Shown one piece after another: positions 37,864 through 46,170 of a stretch of 64,000 nt of DNA (positions are counted from its first letter, which is position 1; each line of letters starts with the position of its first letter). Under the pieces are notes generated by a model. It ran no database searches and had not been told where the DNA came from. It saw only the letters and a program-made list of their open reading frames with translations. The position numbers were made by a program, and so were the translations under genes. The DNA is from Salsuginibacillus kocurii DSM 18087 (lineage in GTDB: Bacteria > Bacillota > Bacilli > Bacillales > Marinococcaceae), in contig NZ_KB898623.1 in assembly GCF_000377705.1 (NCBI RefSeq), positions 248,001 through 312,000 on the forward strand, given 5' to 3'.

Positions 37864-38040
37864 AACCTCACATTTTAATTCTTAGTAATTTAATATGATT
37901 ACTGTACTATAAATGTGCGTAACTTTCAATTGATCTTGTCAAAGACTTATATGTTAACTGGTAGATTTAATCGAAGAAAATATGAAGGCACTAAACAACG
38001 AAAACAAAGAGAACAAGAGGACAACTAAAACGGAAAATGG

Positions 38041-38152
38041 AAGCCTGTTGAAAAAGTCCATTCACCGCTAATTATATTCATCATCATTCAATTCAATTTA
38101 TAGTGATAAATAGTTGATGAGATCGGAGCAAAGTAAACTCTCTCCGAAAAAG
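38041..38152. repeat. Dispersed repeat pair, copy B
   Basis: Resembles 10766-10876 over about 110 bases (shared blocks CTG(C/T)TGAAAAAGTC, TTTATAGTGA, GTTGATGAGA). It is intergenic between copC and the CPBP gene, and the gap holds no supportable gene. Confidence 0.6.
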
Positions 38153-38195
38153 TATTCTTTATTTAAAAGCTACTACCTTTTACAAAACCACCATA

Positions 38196-38219
38196 AAAAG
38201 ACCGGGATTGTTCCCCGGC
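38196..38219 (-). terminator. Terminator of the DUF1284-CPBP unit
   Basis: On the minus strand CCGGGG, a 6-base loop, CCCGGTC and five T, about 20 bases after the CPBP stop. Confidence 0.8.
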
Positions 38220-38237
38220 CGAATGTCGTGAGTCTTA

Positions 38238-38870
38238 TTAAGTTGTTGCTTCTTTTTCAATCGCTAATCGCATGTTGCCATTTTTCATAAACCAAGCAAG
38301 CACGCCATTATATAATGAATGAGCAATAATAGGGGCAATTAATGAACCGGTATACCAATAAAGACTGCCTAATAGCAGTCCCATTAAAAAAACAGAGAGG
38401 TGCATGAGGGGACTCCCTTTGTATTGAGGGATATGTAAAGAAAAAAAGATCACTGTGCTAATAATAAGCGCAAAACTGGCAGGCATCATTAACATAAAGC
38501 TTCCCATAATCACACCCCGAAACAAAAATTCTTCGATAACGCCTGGTGCTAGAGCTATCGTGGCGACCCCAAAACGTTTTTTAGCAAGCTTAAATATAAT
38601 CTTCGTTTGCTCATTTATTGGAAACTGAACCGAAGTAACTTTGTATAAAAATAGGGTCAAAAGACAAGCTGCCGTCCCAATTCCGATACCAATCAACACA
38701 TCATGGACGAAATTTGAAGTAGTAAACAATTGAATAAGAACAGAAAATGTATCCCCACTGTAAATAAGAAACAAGATTAAGAGCCCAATAAGACCAAATA
38801 TTCCAAAGCTGTACCAAACAACATGAAGAGGGATGTCTTCTCCATCGGATTTCTGATTTTTAGCTCCCAT
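38238..38870 (-). CDS. CPBP family intramembrane metalloprotease
   Basis: A 210-residue protein with about six helices and the Abi/CPBP (Rce1-like) motifs: EEFLFRG (catalytic Glu pair and Arg), FSLHIPQ (His) and the final HSLYNGVL. These are the three conserved blocks needed for activity. The role is not predictable; relatives act in bacteriocin immunity or in processing of membrane proteins. It lies 33 bases after the DUF1284 gene and is probably co-transcribed. Confidence 0.85.
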   Translation of the reverse strand: MGAKNQKSDGEDIPLHVVWYSFGIFGLIGLLILFLIYSGDTFSVLIQLFTTSNFVHDVLIGIGIGTAACLLTLFLYKVTSVQFPINEQTKIIFKLAKKRFGVATIALAPGVIEEFLFRGVIMGSFMLMMPASFALIISTVIFFSLHIPQYKGSPLMHLSVFLMGLLLGSLYWYTGSLIAPIIAHSLYNGVLAWFMKNGNMRLAIEKEATT

Positions 38871-38903
38871 CTGTAACTCTCCTTCTCTATTCGTACCCGG
38901 TTT

Positions 38904-39335
38904 CTATGAAAGACGTCTTTTCTGGAGGCGGCTAATGCCAGCTTTACATACCCCGTAAGAAAGCCAGCTGCAACCTTGACACAAGTGCTCTAGATCATCT
39001 GGGGCAACCGAATGTGCGATACGGTCCAATAGCTCTTCTTTTTTGTAAACTTCTCCTGCTTTTAAGTGAAGATGCTCCAAAACACGTTCATCCAGCCCTT
39101 TTACTTTGGCATCGGCTGCAACACTTGAACTACAGAGATCACCATCATTGTGCGGGCAAGCCCAACAAGCCTCATCAAAATCCTTTACAACTTGAATGTC
39201 ACATTCCTTAGTCGACTCACGTATAGCAGTGGTTAATTCTTTCATTCGTTGTATAAAAGCAGGGCTATACCCCATTCCTTCAAACCCTTGAATACATAAA
39301 AGATGGTGACCGCGAATGATGTAACATTTACTCAT
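38904..39335 (-). CDS. DUF1284 cysteine-rich protein
   Basis: A 143-residue cytoplasmic protein of the DUF1284 family. It begins with the conserved IIRGHHLLCIQGFEGMGYS block. Two Cys clusters (CWACPHNDGDLC and CQGCSWLSYGVC) could bind an iron-sulfur cluster or zinc. GGGAGG precedes the ATG. The function is unknown. It pairs with the CPBP protease gene downstream. Confidence 0.84.
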   Translation of the reverse strand: MSKCYIIRGHHLLCIQGFEGMGYSPAFIQRMKELTTAIRESTKECDIQVVKDFDEACWACPHNDGDLCSSSVAADAKVKGLDERVLEHLHLKAGEVYKKEELLDRIAHSVAPDDLEHLCQGCSWLSYGVCKAGISRLQKRRLS

Positions 39336-39522
39336 CTAAACCCTCCCATCCTAAACCTTTACATATAGCCGATTCTCAAAAAGGAGATGCCTTGTTTTTC
39401 GTCATGTTCTCCTTCTTAAGAAAAACTTGGTAATCCATTCTCCCGTCGAAGAAGACATTCCCTGTACGTTTTTATAGATATTCCCCTATTGTCATATATA
39501 TTGTTCGATAAAACGAAATAAA

Positions 39523-39548
39523 ACACTCACTCCTTAAGGAATGAGTGT
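39523..39548 (-). terminator. Terminator of resA
   Basis: On the minus strand ACACTCA, a short loop, TGAGTGT and then TTTATTT, about 20 bases after the resA stop. Confidence 0.78.
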
Positions 39549-39567
39549 CATGTTTCTAACGCTTTAA

Positions 39568-40098
39568 TTAAGAAGGTTTTATTCGTTCCATGTACTCTTC
39601 TATATGGCTTTCTGTCATCCCGCCCGTAATAATTTCTACAATTTCTTGGTCTTCATCGATTAAAAACGTAGTAGGAAGTGGCCGAATACCGTAATGGTCC
39701 AGTACATCCCGGTTTTCATCCATTAGAATAGGGAAAGTCAGATTATGCCGGTTAACAAACCGATCTACCGTTAATTCTGGTTCGCCTACATTAACGGCTA
39801 AAATCTCTACTTCATCTCCATACTCTGCGTACTGATTTTCCATATAAGGCATTTCCTCTTCACAAGGTGGACAATACGTACCCCAGAAGTTTAGAAATAC
39901 ACCTTTCCCTTCGTAATCCGCTAATTCCACGCGTTCACCTTCCATATTATATAAAGCAAAATTAGGTGCTTGTTCTCCTTCTGATAAAGAAGTGGCCTCA
40001 GCTTGAAAAAAGTTTGTATAAAAAACATAACCTACTGTAACAGCAAGAACTGTAAGGATGCTTGTGCGAAGCAAAAGACGTTTTTTCTTCTTATCCAC
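39568..40098 (-). CDS. resA: Thiol-disulfide oxidoreductase ResA-like
   Basis: A 176-residue membrane-anchored, extracytoplasmic thioredoxin-fold protein. One N-terminal transmembrane helix (residues 11-28) precedes the TlpA-like domain with active site GTYCPPCEEEMPYM. B. subtilis ResA, which reduces apocytochrome c for haem attachment, has CEPC here. The cis-Pro region is RPLPTTFLID. The start is a GTG with GGAGG 7 bases upstream. The cytochrome c biogenesis genes resB and resC are not adjacent, so a different reductive role is possible. Confidence 0.82.
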   Translation of the reverse strand: MDKKKKRLLLRTSILTVLAVTVGYVFYTNFFQAEATSLSEGEQAPNFALYNMEGERVELADYEGKGVFLNFWGTYCPPCEEEMPYMENQYAEYGDEVEILAVNVGEPELTVDRFVNRHNLTFPILMDENRDVLDHYGIRPLPTTFLIDEDQEIVEIITGGMTESHIEEYMERIKPS

Positions 40099-40323
40099 TC
40101 TAATTCCTCCTGAAGTTGGATATCAATAAATTCTATTGTTAGATTCTCATATTTCCCCTTAGAAAAGCAACATTTCTGCTCCAATGTTCGAAAAACAGTC
40201 AGAAAAGAGATGCTCTTATACATTTTTTGCAGGAACCACAAAAATCCTGGCGAAAATTATATATACTACTATAAATGGAAGGCTCCATTAGAATTTAATA
40301 TTTCTGAAGGGGGGACAGTAAAC

Positions 40324-40974
40324 ATGAGACAAAACCACACCCTCCATCGTAAAAATGAGCGTGCAAAGGCCCAACTGTTTACGTATGGAGCAACTGAAGG
40401 AGAAGCCACTTTTTTATCTTTGCATCCTGATCATTATTCATCACCTGACTTCGCCAAAAGCTGGCTTAATGAACATTTAAGACAAAGATACTTTTTTGGG
40501 TTTGGTCAATCTTCGCAAACGGACGGAGGACATGGATACCATTGGACAGACGCAAAACAGGCGCTCACAGATGTAAGCACCCATTTCCATAGTTTAAAAT
40601 TACTTCAACCAGAGATTATAGAAAGACCCATCATTATGGGCGGAGCAGAAAGTGGAGGAGACATTGCGCTGCGTGCCCTTATCGGCCACCAACTAGTTCC
40701 CTCTTCTACCTTTCTTGTTGTTCAACCTTCACTCATGCATCTTGATTTATGGGACAAGTGGTTAAATGAATTATCTCAACCTTTGCAAGGTACTATTGTA
40801 GCGTATGAACATTCACAGGCTGCAAAAAGAGCCGATAGTTTTGTTAACATGGCAGCTTATTACGGTATAGACTTAACTCTTTATCTCCGCCAGCAGCCAT
40901 GCACAGGCTGGAGTGAAGATTTTCATGCTCTTCTTAATGAGAGAGCTCAACAAGCTGTAAATAGTCAACATTAG
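40324..40974 (+). CDS. Unknown protein, possible alpha/beta hydrolase
   Basis: A 216-residue cytoplasmic protein. A nucleophile-elbow-like GAESGG after a strand (PIIMGG) and a late segment GTIVAYEHSQ hint at an alpha/beta hydrolase fold, but I recognise no family. AAGGGGGGACAG precedes the ATG at 40324; the longer frame from 40210 has no ribosome binding site. It is a single gene between resA (divergent) and a MITE-like element. Confidence 0.6.
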   Translation: MRQNHTLHRKNERAKAQLFTYGATEGEATFLSLHPDHYSSPDFAKSWLNEHLRQRYFFGFGQSSQTDGGHGYHWTDAKQALTDVSTHFHSLKLLQPEIIERPIIMGGAESGGDIALRALIGHQLVPSSTFLVVQPSLMHLDLWDKWLNELSQPLQGTIVAYEHSQAAKRADSFVNMAAYYGIDLTLYLRQQPCTGWSEDFHALLNERAQQAVNSQH

Positions 40975-41009
40975 CGTACTCTCCCTAAAACGCACGTCAA
41001 TAGTTTGAA

Positions 41010-41180
41010 AAAGCTCTGTCGACGAGTAGCGCTTCCATAGCCTCCGTTTCCACGGGTGGACTGGGAGCTTCTCTTCAAGCTGATGAGCTGCGAGGGCTCG
41101 CCAGGCTTCTCTCGCGCGTGGATATATGATGTCCAAAGAGGCCAAAGCGCGAATCTACGCTAACGTTGAACAGAGCCTTC
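41010..41180. mobile_element. MITE-like element, GGCTCTGTTAA family, copy 3
   Basis: The left end AAGCTCTGTCGACGAGTAGCG and the reverse complement of the right end AAGGCTCTGTTCAACGTTAGCG match with a few changes and one gap. The 170-base interior is GC-rich, with no gene. It abuts the 3' side of the SLH gene. Confidence 0.58.
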
Positions 41181-41207
41181 TTAATAAATATCATAAAAAG
41201 ATGTAGT

Positions 41208-42743
41208 TTATTCTTCTTCTAATAAAGGAGCAAAATGCCCACTTTCAGTAACACGTTTGACCGGGAATGAATAATCCTCTCCGACACCATCAAAGATCAC
41301 CGTATATAATGAAGGATCATAAACAACGTAAATTCCATGCTCGGCAAAAGATACGCTCTCTTCGGTTATTTGCTCTGGTTCTGGCTCCCCTCCCGGTTCA
41401 CGGTCCAGCCGATATAGTGGCGAGCCAGGGGACACTAGCGATGTAGCTGCCTGTCCAAAATATAAATGTTCTCCATATACATTAAATGGAAGCATAGGTC
41501 CTTCTCCTGCTGTCAAGATCGACTCTTCTTCCCCACTACGTGGGTTAATCCGTACAAGTTCCCCATTGTAATTACCAACATAAACGTAGCCTGCATCTTC
41601 GAACGCCATCCCAGCTTGAAGAGAAGATAAATGAGTTTTTTCGCCACTTGCAAGCTCATTAACGAATATTCCTTCTTCAATGTGTGTTGAAATTAGCTGC
41701 TCTCCATCATACGTAGTTAATAATGCCTCTTCTCCTTCACTCACACTGCCTATAGGTTCCCATTGCTCAGGCGCATCACTTTTGGCTCTTTGCACTTCTT
41801 CTCCAGTTTGAATCAATAATTGTTCACTATCTACGTAAAGCTGATCCACTGCGCCTTCATATAAAGTCTCCAATTGTTCTCCATTTTTGTTTATACGATG
41901 AACATTTTCTCCATCATTTATAAAATACAGCTCATCCCTCACACTATTTATATATTCGACATTTTTACCCTCTAAGAGTTCTTGTTGCATCGTCCCATCT
42001 AAAGATATTTTTTGCAGCGATTCTCCATTCGGGTTAACAAATACTTCGTTATTCTCAAAAGCTACCAGCCCTTCATTTGCCAAATTAGCTGGAGAGTTTC
42101 CTTCTTGAGGAATGCGAAATGCCTCTTCAAATATTCGAGATACAAAAGCAGCCCATTCAGCACGGCTGACTTCATTATCCGGTTGAAATGTTCCTGCCTC
42201 GTACCCTTCAGCCACCCGACTTGCTACTAAAGCATGAATAGCGTCATATGACCAGTTATCCTCACTTATATCCCTTAAATATGTACCAAAACGTTCTTCT
42301 GTCAATTCGTTTTCGAAACGCTCATGCAAGATCGCTGCCATTTCTTCACGACTTAAGGGTTCTTCCGGCCGGTACGTTCCATCGGGGTACCCATCAATCC
42401 AGCCTTCGGAAAACGCATGGCACACAGCAGCACTATAATACTGCTCAGCTTCGATATCTTCTAGCTCACACGTAGTGGCTTCCTCATTAACGCCGCCATC
42501 AATTCTTGTTAAGAGCAAAGCAGCATCGCCCCGTTTCACCTCGTTATTTGGGGCATATGTTGCATTTCCCACACCTTCAATCCAGCCTTCTTGAAACAGC
42601 CAATCAATTTCTTCTTCAGCCCAATGCCCGCTAATATCTTGAAATTCTTCAGTTTCCATAGCAAATCCTGAGGTAGCATGTAAGCTTCCACTCACGATTA
42701 CACTAAAAGCAGTTAATACAAGAGCACCTTTAATTTTTTTCAT
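41208..42743 (-). CDS. S-layer homology domain protein with C-terminal propeller-like region
   Basis: A 511-residue exported protein. A signal peptide (to about residue 33) is followed by three SLH domains (about 35-90, 95-150 and 155-210: FQDISGHWAEEEIDWL, GWIDGYPDGTYRPEEPLSREE, SYDAIHALVASRVAEGY) that tether proteins to secondary cell-wall polymers. The C-terminal 280 residues have short repeated strands of DUF5050 style (INDGENVHRINKNGEQ, NYNGELVRINPRSGEE). The protein is strongly acidic. GGGTG upstream favours the start MKKIKG at 42743. Confidence 0.85.
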   Translation of the reverse strand: MKKIKGALVLTAFSVIVSGSLHATSGFAMETEEFQDISGHWAEEEIDWLFQEGWIEGVGNATYAPNNEVKRGDAALLLTRIDGGVNEEATTCELEDIEAEQYYSAAVCHAFSEGWIDGYPDGTYRPEEPLSREEMAAILHERFENELTEERFGTYLRDISEDNWSYDAIHALVASRVAEGYEAGTFQPDNEVSRAEWAAFVSRIFEEAFRIPQEGNSPANLANEGLVAFENNEVFVNPNGESLQKISLDGTMQQELLEGKNVEYINSVRDELYFINDGENVHRINKNGEQLETLYEGAVDQLYVDSEQLLIQTGEEVQRAKSDAPEQWEPIGSVSEGEEALLTTYDGEQLISTHIEEGIFVNELASGEKTHLSSLQAGMAFEDAGYVYVGNYNGELVRINPRSGEEESILTAGEGPMLPFNVYGEHLYFGQAATSLVSPGSPLYRLDREPGGEPEPEQITEESVSFAEHGIYVVYDPSLYTVIFDGVGEDYSFPVKRVTESGHFAPLLEEE

Positions 42744-42886
42744 TATGTATTCACCCATTTATGCTAAAATTTTCTTCTCTTTACTCAATGTAGCGTAGAT
42801 GCTCAGGGTTGAACACCGTAATTTGTCACATCTTATCTTACAATGTCATTACAAACGTGCCCTTAGCTGCATTAGGTATATAAAAA

Positions 42887-42912
42887 GAGCCGCCCTTTTG
42901 AGGCAGCTCTTC
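42887..42912 (-). terminator. Terminator downstream of the yhfK-like gene
   Basis: On the minus strand AGAGCTGCC, a short loop and GGCGGCTCT are followed by T-rich sequence, about 130 bases after the SDR stop. Confidence 0.75.
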
Positions 42913-43040
42913 TAACAAGACTCCTATCAAAACTGCAAGCCGTACAGGCTTTTAGCCAGTGAAGTGTTCTGTCTTCATTCTTCTCAATTAAGAACTTATT
43001 TCGTTATCATTTCCTTTTGAATAAGGTCAAAAGGGAACCT

Positions 43041-43685
43041 CTATATTTTTTGAATGGCTTCAGTGATAGCCCTCTCCCCATTTAACACATCAAATGTTTT
43101 ACCGTACGTATTATTTCGCTCTAATGTTTCAACTAGCACTTCTGCTGTATCAGCGCGAGTAATAGCACCCTCTGTTCCTTTAAGTAAAGGTTCAAGCTGC
43201 ACAGAACCAGTTGGCTCATCATTTGTTAATGGCCCCGGCCGTACGACAGTATAATCAAGGCCGCTCCCGCGCACATGATCATCAGCCAGCTTTTTTGCGA
43301 CAAGATAGTGCCTGATTTTTTCGGGGCCTGCTTCAGGTTCATCGGCGCGCATCGCACTAAGCATAATATAACGTGAAATACCTTGCTTCTGTGCTTCATC
43401 AATTGTCTTTAAAGCACCCCATAAATCAATTAACATCGTCTTGTCCGCTCCGGTTGACGGCCCAGAACCAGCTGCAAAAATCACGGCCTCAGCTTCTGAA
43501 AAAGCATGAGAAATATCACCTTCTAAGTCTGCAATAACGGTTTTGTCAGCTCCCAGCTCTTCCATGTCTTTCACTTGCTCTTCTTTTCGCACCATTGCTA
43601 TGGCTGTATGGTTTGCATCATTTCCCAGCTTTTCTACTACATGCCTAGCTACTTTACCATTTGCTCCGACGATTAAAACCTTCAT
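43041..43685 (-). CDS. Atypical SDR / NAD(P)-binding oxidoreductase (YhfK-like)
   Basis: A 214-residue NAD(P)-binding protein with the atypical-SDR glycine motif VGANGKVARHV. The second strand (AIMVRKEEQVKDME) is of the type that binds NADP, and FAAGSG is the cofactor loop. SDYTVVRPGPL-type substrate-loop residues are seen as LDYTVVRPGPLT. It resembles B. subtilis YhfK. No catalytic Tyr-x-x-x-Lys at the classical place is obvious. AAGGAGTG precedes the ATG. Monocistronic. Confidence 0.82.
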   Translation of the reverse strand: MKVLIVGANGKVARHVVEKLGNDANHTAIAMVRKEEQVKDMEELGADKTVIADLEGDISHAFSEAEAVIFAAGSGPSTGADKTMLIDLWGALKTIDEAQKQGISRYIMLSAMRADEPEAGPEKIRHYLVAKKLADDHVRGSGLDYTVVRPGPLTNDEPTGSVQLEPLLKGTEGAITRADTAEVLVETLERNNTYGKTFDVLNGERAITEAIQKI

Positions 43686-43777
43686 CCTGGCTTCACTCCT
43701 TCAAGTTCATAATTCAGCATATCTCTTATTTTTTCCCAATATAAGCCAATACCTAAACCTGAATAGTTATTCCAACT

Positions 43778-44953
43778 TTACTTTGCCGGGTTTTCAAAGA
43801 AATACGATTTTGAATGATACCTGACACTAAGCACCAATCCAATAGCAAGCATTGTAGCTAAAAGCGAACTTCCCCCGTAACTAATTAATGGAAGAGTAAA
43901 GCCAGTAACAGGAAGAAGGCCAAGATTCATACCAACGTTCTGAAAAACTTGAAACGCAAGCATAGCAATGATTCCTGCACAAATGTAAGCGCCAAAACGA
44001 TGGTGGCAGCGAAGGGCAATCATCATCATTTGATACAGCAAAACAAAATAAAGAGTAATTACTAAGGCAGCTGCTATAAACCCATGTTCTTCTCCAATGA
44101 CTGCAAAGATAAAGTCCGTATGAGCTTCTGGGATATATACACTAGTGCCTTCGCTGCCCGTGAGCCTGCCAGAACCAAGGGCACTCATTGCCCGCGCCGT
44201 TTGAAACCCTTCATCTGAATATTCGAGCGGATTCAGCCACCCGTAAAACCTGCTCACTTGATAGCTAGGTAAATGTTGGAAAATATATTGTTCAACCAAC
44301 TGTGGAAAGCGAAAAAATGCAAAAATAAAAAAGCTAAATAAAAGAACCGGTACGCCAAACAGTACGGCAAGCAGCCGAAAAGCAATGCCAGACACTAGCA
44401 CCAACCCAACGAATATAGCAAGCATCATCATAATCATACCCATATCTGGCTGGCGCATTAATAATAAGACAGGAGGGATAAGTACAGCTAATAATTTTAC
44501 AACGAGCCAAAGGTCATTTTTAAATACTTTTATTGCGTAATTTTGGTTATGTTTGTAAATGAGCGTGCTCATCGTTAAAACCATGAACACTTTCATAAAC
44601 TCAGATGGCTGAAAATTCCCGATTAAAGGAAGGTCAAACCAACGTGTGGCTCCCATTCTTTCCGGAGCAAACCCACTCCCGGCTGCTACATCTAATATAA
44701 CAAGCATGAGCAAGCCTGCTCCATACAAAAACCAATGAAGGAATAGATAGTATTCAAAATCAAAATGCAAAATAACAAAAGCAGTTATAAATGCTAAAAC
44801 ATAGAAAAACATTTGCCGCAATGAGAAATTAAAATTCTCAGGATGAATCTGCTGTGCGTAATACAAATAAAAACAGCTGATAACGGCAAACAAAAACAGC
44901 ACAAAAAGTAAATTTATATCGTATTGTTTTTCAACTGGTTTTTCAAGACCCAA
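43778..44953 (-). CDS. rodA: RodA-type SEDS peptidoglycan polymerase
   Basis: A 391-residue SEDS glycosyltransferase with about ten helices that polymerises lipid II in cell elongation. Family landmarks are GATRWFDLPLIGNFQPSEFMK, RQPDMG, the extracytoplasmic loop EAHTDFIFAVIGEE with the catalytic Asp, and GFTLPLISYGGSS. The start is a TTG with AAGGTGATG upstream. The RodA, FtsW and SpoVE types are similar; the N terminus and loop spacing fit RodA best. Monocistronic. Confidence 0.85.
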   Translation of the reverse strand: MGLEKPVEKQYDINLLFVLFLFAVISCFYLYYAQQIHPENFNFSLRQMFFYVLAFITAFVILHFDFEYYLFLHWFLYGAGLLMLVILDVAAGSGFAPERMGATRWFDLPLIGNFQPSEFMKVFMVLTMSTLIYKHNQNYAIKVFKNDLWLVVKLLAVLIPPVLLLMRQPDMGMIMMMLAIFVGLVLVSGIAFRLLAVLFGVPVLLFSFFIFAFFRFPQLVEQYIFQHLPSYQVSRFYGWLNPLEYSDEGFQTARAMSALGSGRLTGSEGTSVYIPEAHTDFIFAVIGEEHGFIAAALVITLYFVLLYQMMMIALRCHHRFGAYICAGIIAMLAFQVFQNVGMNLGLLPVTGFTLPLISYGGSSLLATMLAIGLVLSVRYHSKSYFFENPAK

Positions 44954-45133
44954 CTTACATCACCTTATGCTTTCAATTAACATATAAAACTCAATACTCT
45001 ATCTCATCATACATGAAAGGGAGCTTAACGTACATATCCATAAAGTGACGATTTTTCCTCTTTTCATGACCTTCTTGCCGCTGTTCGCCACTTTATTGCC
45101 TTTCCCTTCCCTTTACTTACTCTGTTAAAAACC

Positions 45134-45164
45134 CAAAAAGGACTCCCCCTTTGGGAAAGTCCCT
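45134..45164 (-). terminator. Terminator of the polysaccharide deacetylase gene
   Basis: On the minus strand GGGACTTTC, loop, GGAGTCC and TTTTT, 14 bases after the deacetylase stop. Confidence 0.78.
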
Positions 45165-45177
45165 TGTCTGCCGTACG

Positions 45178-45990
45178 TCATCTGGCCCTAGGAATATCAA
45201 ACATTTCTTCTAAGGTCACAAATTCCAGACCCTCTTCCTGTAAAGCTGGAATGATTTCATGTAAAGATTCCGGCGTGCCCGATAAGTCTTGGTCCCAATT
45301 ACCACCATCATGCATTAATATAACATCGCCAGGACCCGCATCTTCAAGTACATTACTAGCTATCTCTTCTGCACTTAACTGCTGCCAATCTAACGAATCT
45401 ACTGACCAACCTGCAATCGCGAAATCGCGCTCCACTAAAAGTTCAGCTAACTCTTGATCAATTTCCCCGTAAGGCGGGCGGAAAAATTTCGGCTGGTAAC
45501 CAATAATATCTTCGAGTACTTCATCTGTTTGTTCAAGTTCTACCAGTAACTGTTCTGGAGGCTCATCAGTCAAGTCGGGGTGCCAATACGTATGAGAACC
45601 AATCTGGTGGCCTTCTGCTTCCATCCTTGTTACAAAGTCTGGATAAGCTGCTGATCTAGCTCCTAGTAAAAAGAAAGTGGCAGGGACGTCGTATTCAGCC
45701 AAAATATCCAAGACCTCTCCTGTATATCGCGGGTCAGGCCCATCATCGAAGGTAAGAGCTACTTGATTAACATCTTCAGGTCCTTTGAAAACAACATTAT
45801 CAGGGTAAATCTCTTGCAGTTGTTCAAAAATTGCAGGCGTATCCGGCCGATTCCCCTCTTCCGGCCCACCTTCTAATTCTGGGTCATCAGGATTTCTTTC
45901 TTTTGCTGAAAGCGTAGTTGCATCTCCTGCAGTCATACCAACTGCCATTACTAAAGCCATAAAGGTTACACTGATTTTTTGTACTACCAT
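45178..45990 (-). CDS. Exported polysaccharide deacetylase (NodB domain)
   Basis: A 270-residue secreted carbohydrate esterase 4 protein. After a signal peptide (about residues 1-28) and an acidic linker, the NodB domain shows motif 1 LTFDDGPDPRYT, motif 2 GSHTYWHPDL, motif 3 FFRPPYGEI and motif 5 ILMHDGG, so metal and catalytic residues are complete. Substrates are probably peptidoglycan GlcNAc/MurNAc residues or another polymer. AAAGGAAGGG favours the start at 45990. It is divergent from glnA. Confidence 0.88.
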   Translation of the reverse strand: MVVQKISVTFMALVMAVGMTAGDATTLSAKERNPDDPELEGGPEEGNRPDTPAIFEQLQEIYPDNVVFKGPEDVNQVALTFDDGPDPRYTGEVLDILAEYDVPATFFLLGARSAAYPDFVTRMEAEGHQIGSHTYWHPDLTDEPPEQLLVELEQTDEVLEDIIGYQPKFFRPPYGEIDQELAELLVERDFAIAGWSVDSLDWQQLSAEEIASNVLEDAGPGDVILMHDGGNWDQDLSGTPESLHEIIPALQEEGLEFVTLEEMFDIPRAR

Positions 45991-46065
45991 TTTTCCCTTC
46001 CTTTCCATATTCATTCATCACTCAGTGTAACCAGTTACCAACATACTATCCGAAATAAAAAAAGA

Positions 46066-46082
46066 TGTTAGATTATCTAACA
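46066..46082. promoter_or_regulatory. TnrA/GlnR box 1
   Basis: TGTTAGATTATCTAACA fits the nitrogen-regulator consensus TGTNA-N7-TNACA exactly. It lies about 90 bases before the glnA ATG. Confidence 0.82.
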
Positions 46083-46134
46083 ATTTTGTTGCAGCAATGT
46101 TCAGAACTTTCTATACTAATAAATAACATCGAGA

Positions 46135-46151
46135 TGTTAACTAAATTAACA
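46135..46151. promoter_or_regulatory. TnrA/GlnR box 2
   Basis: TGTTAACTAAATTAACA also fits TGTNA-N7-TNACA exactly, 19 bases before the glnA ATG and 69 bases centre-to-centre from box 1. Confidence 0.82.
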
Positions 46152-46170
46152 TGCAGAAGGGGAGATTGGA

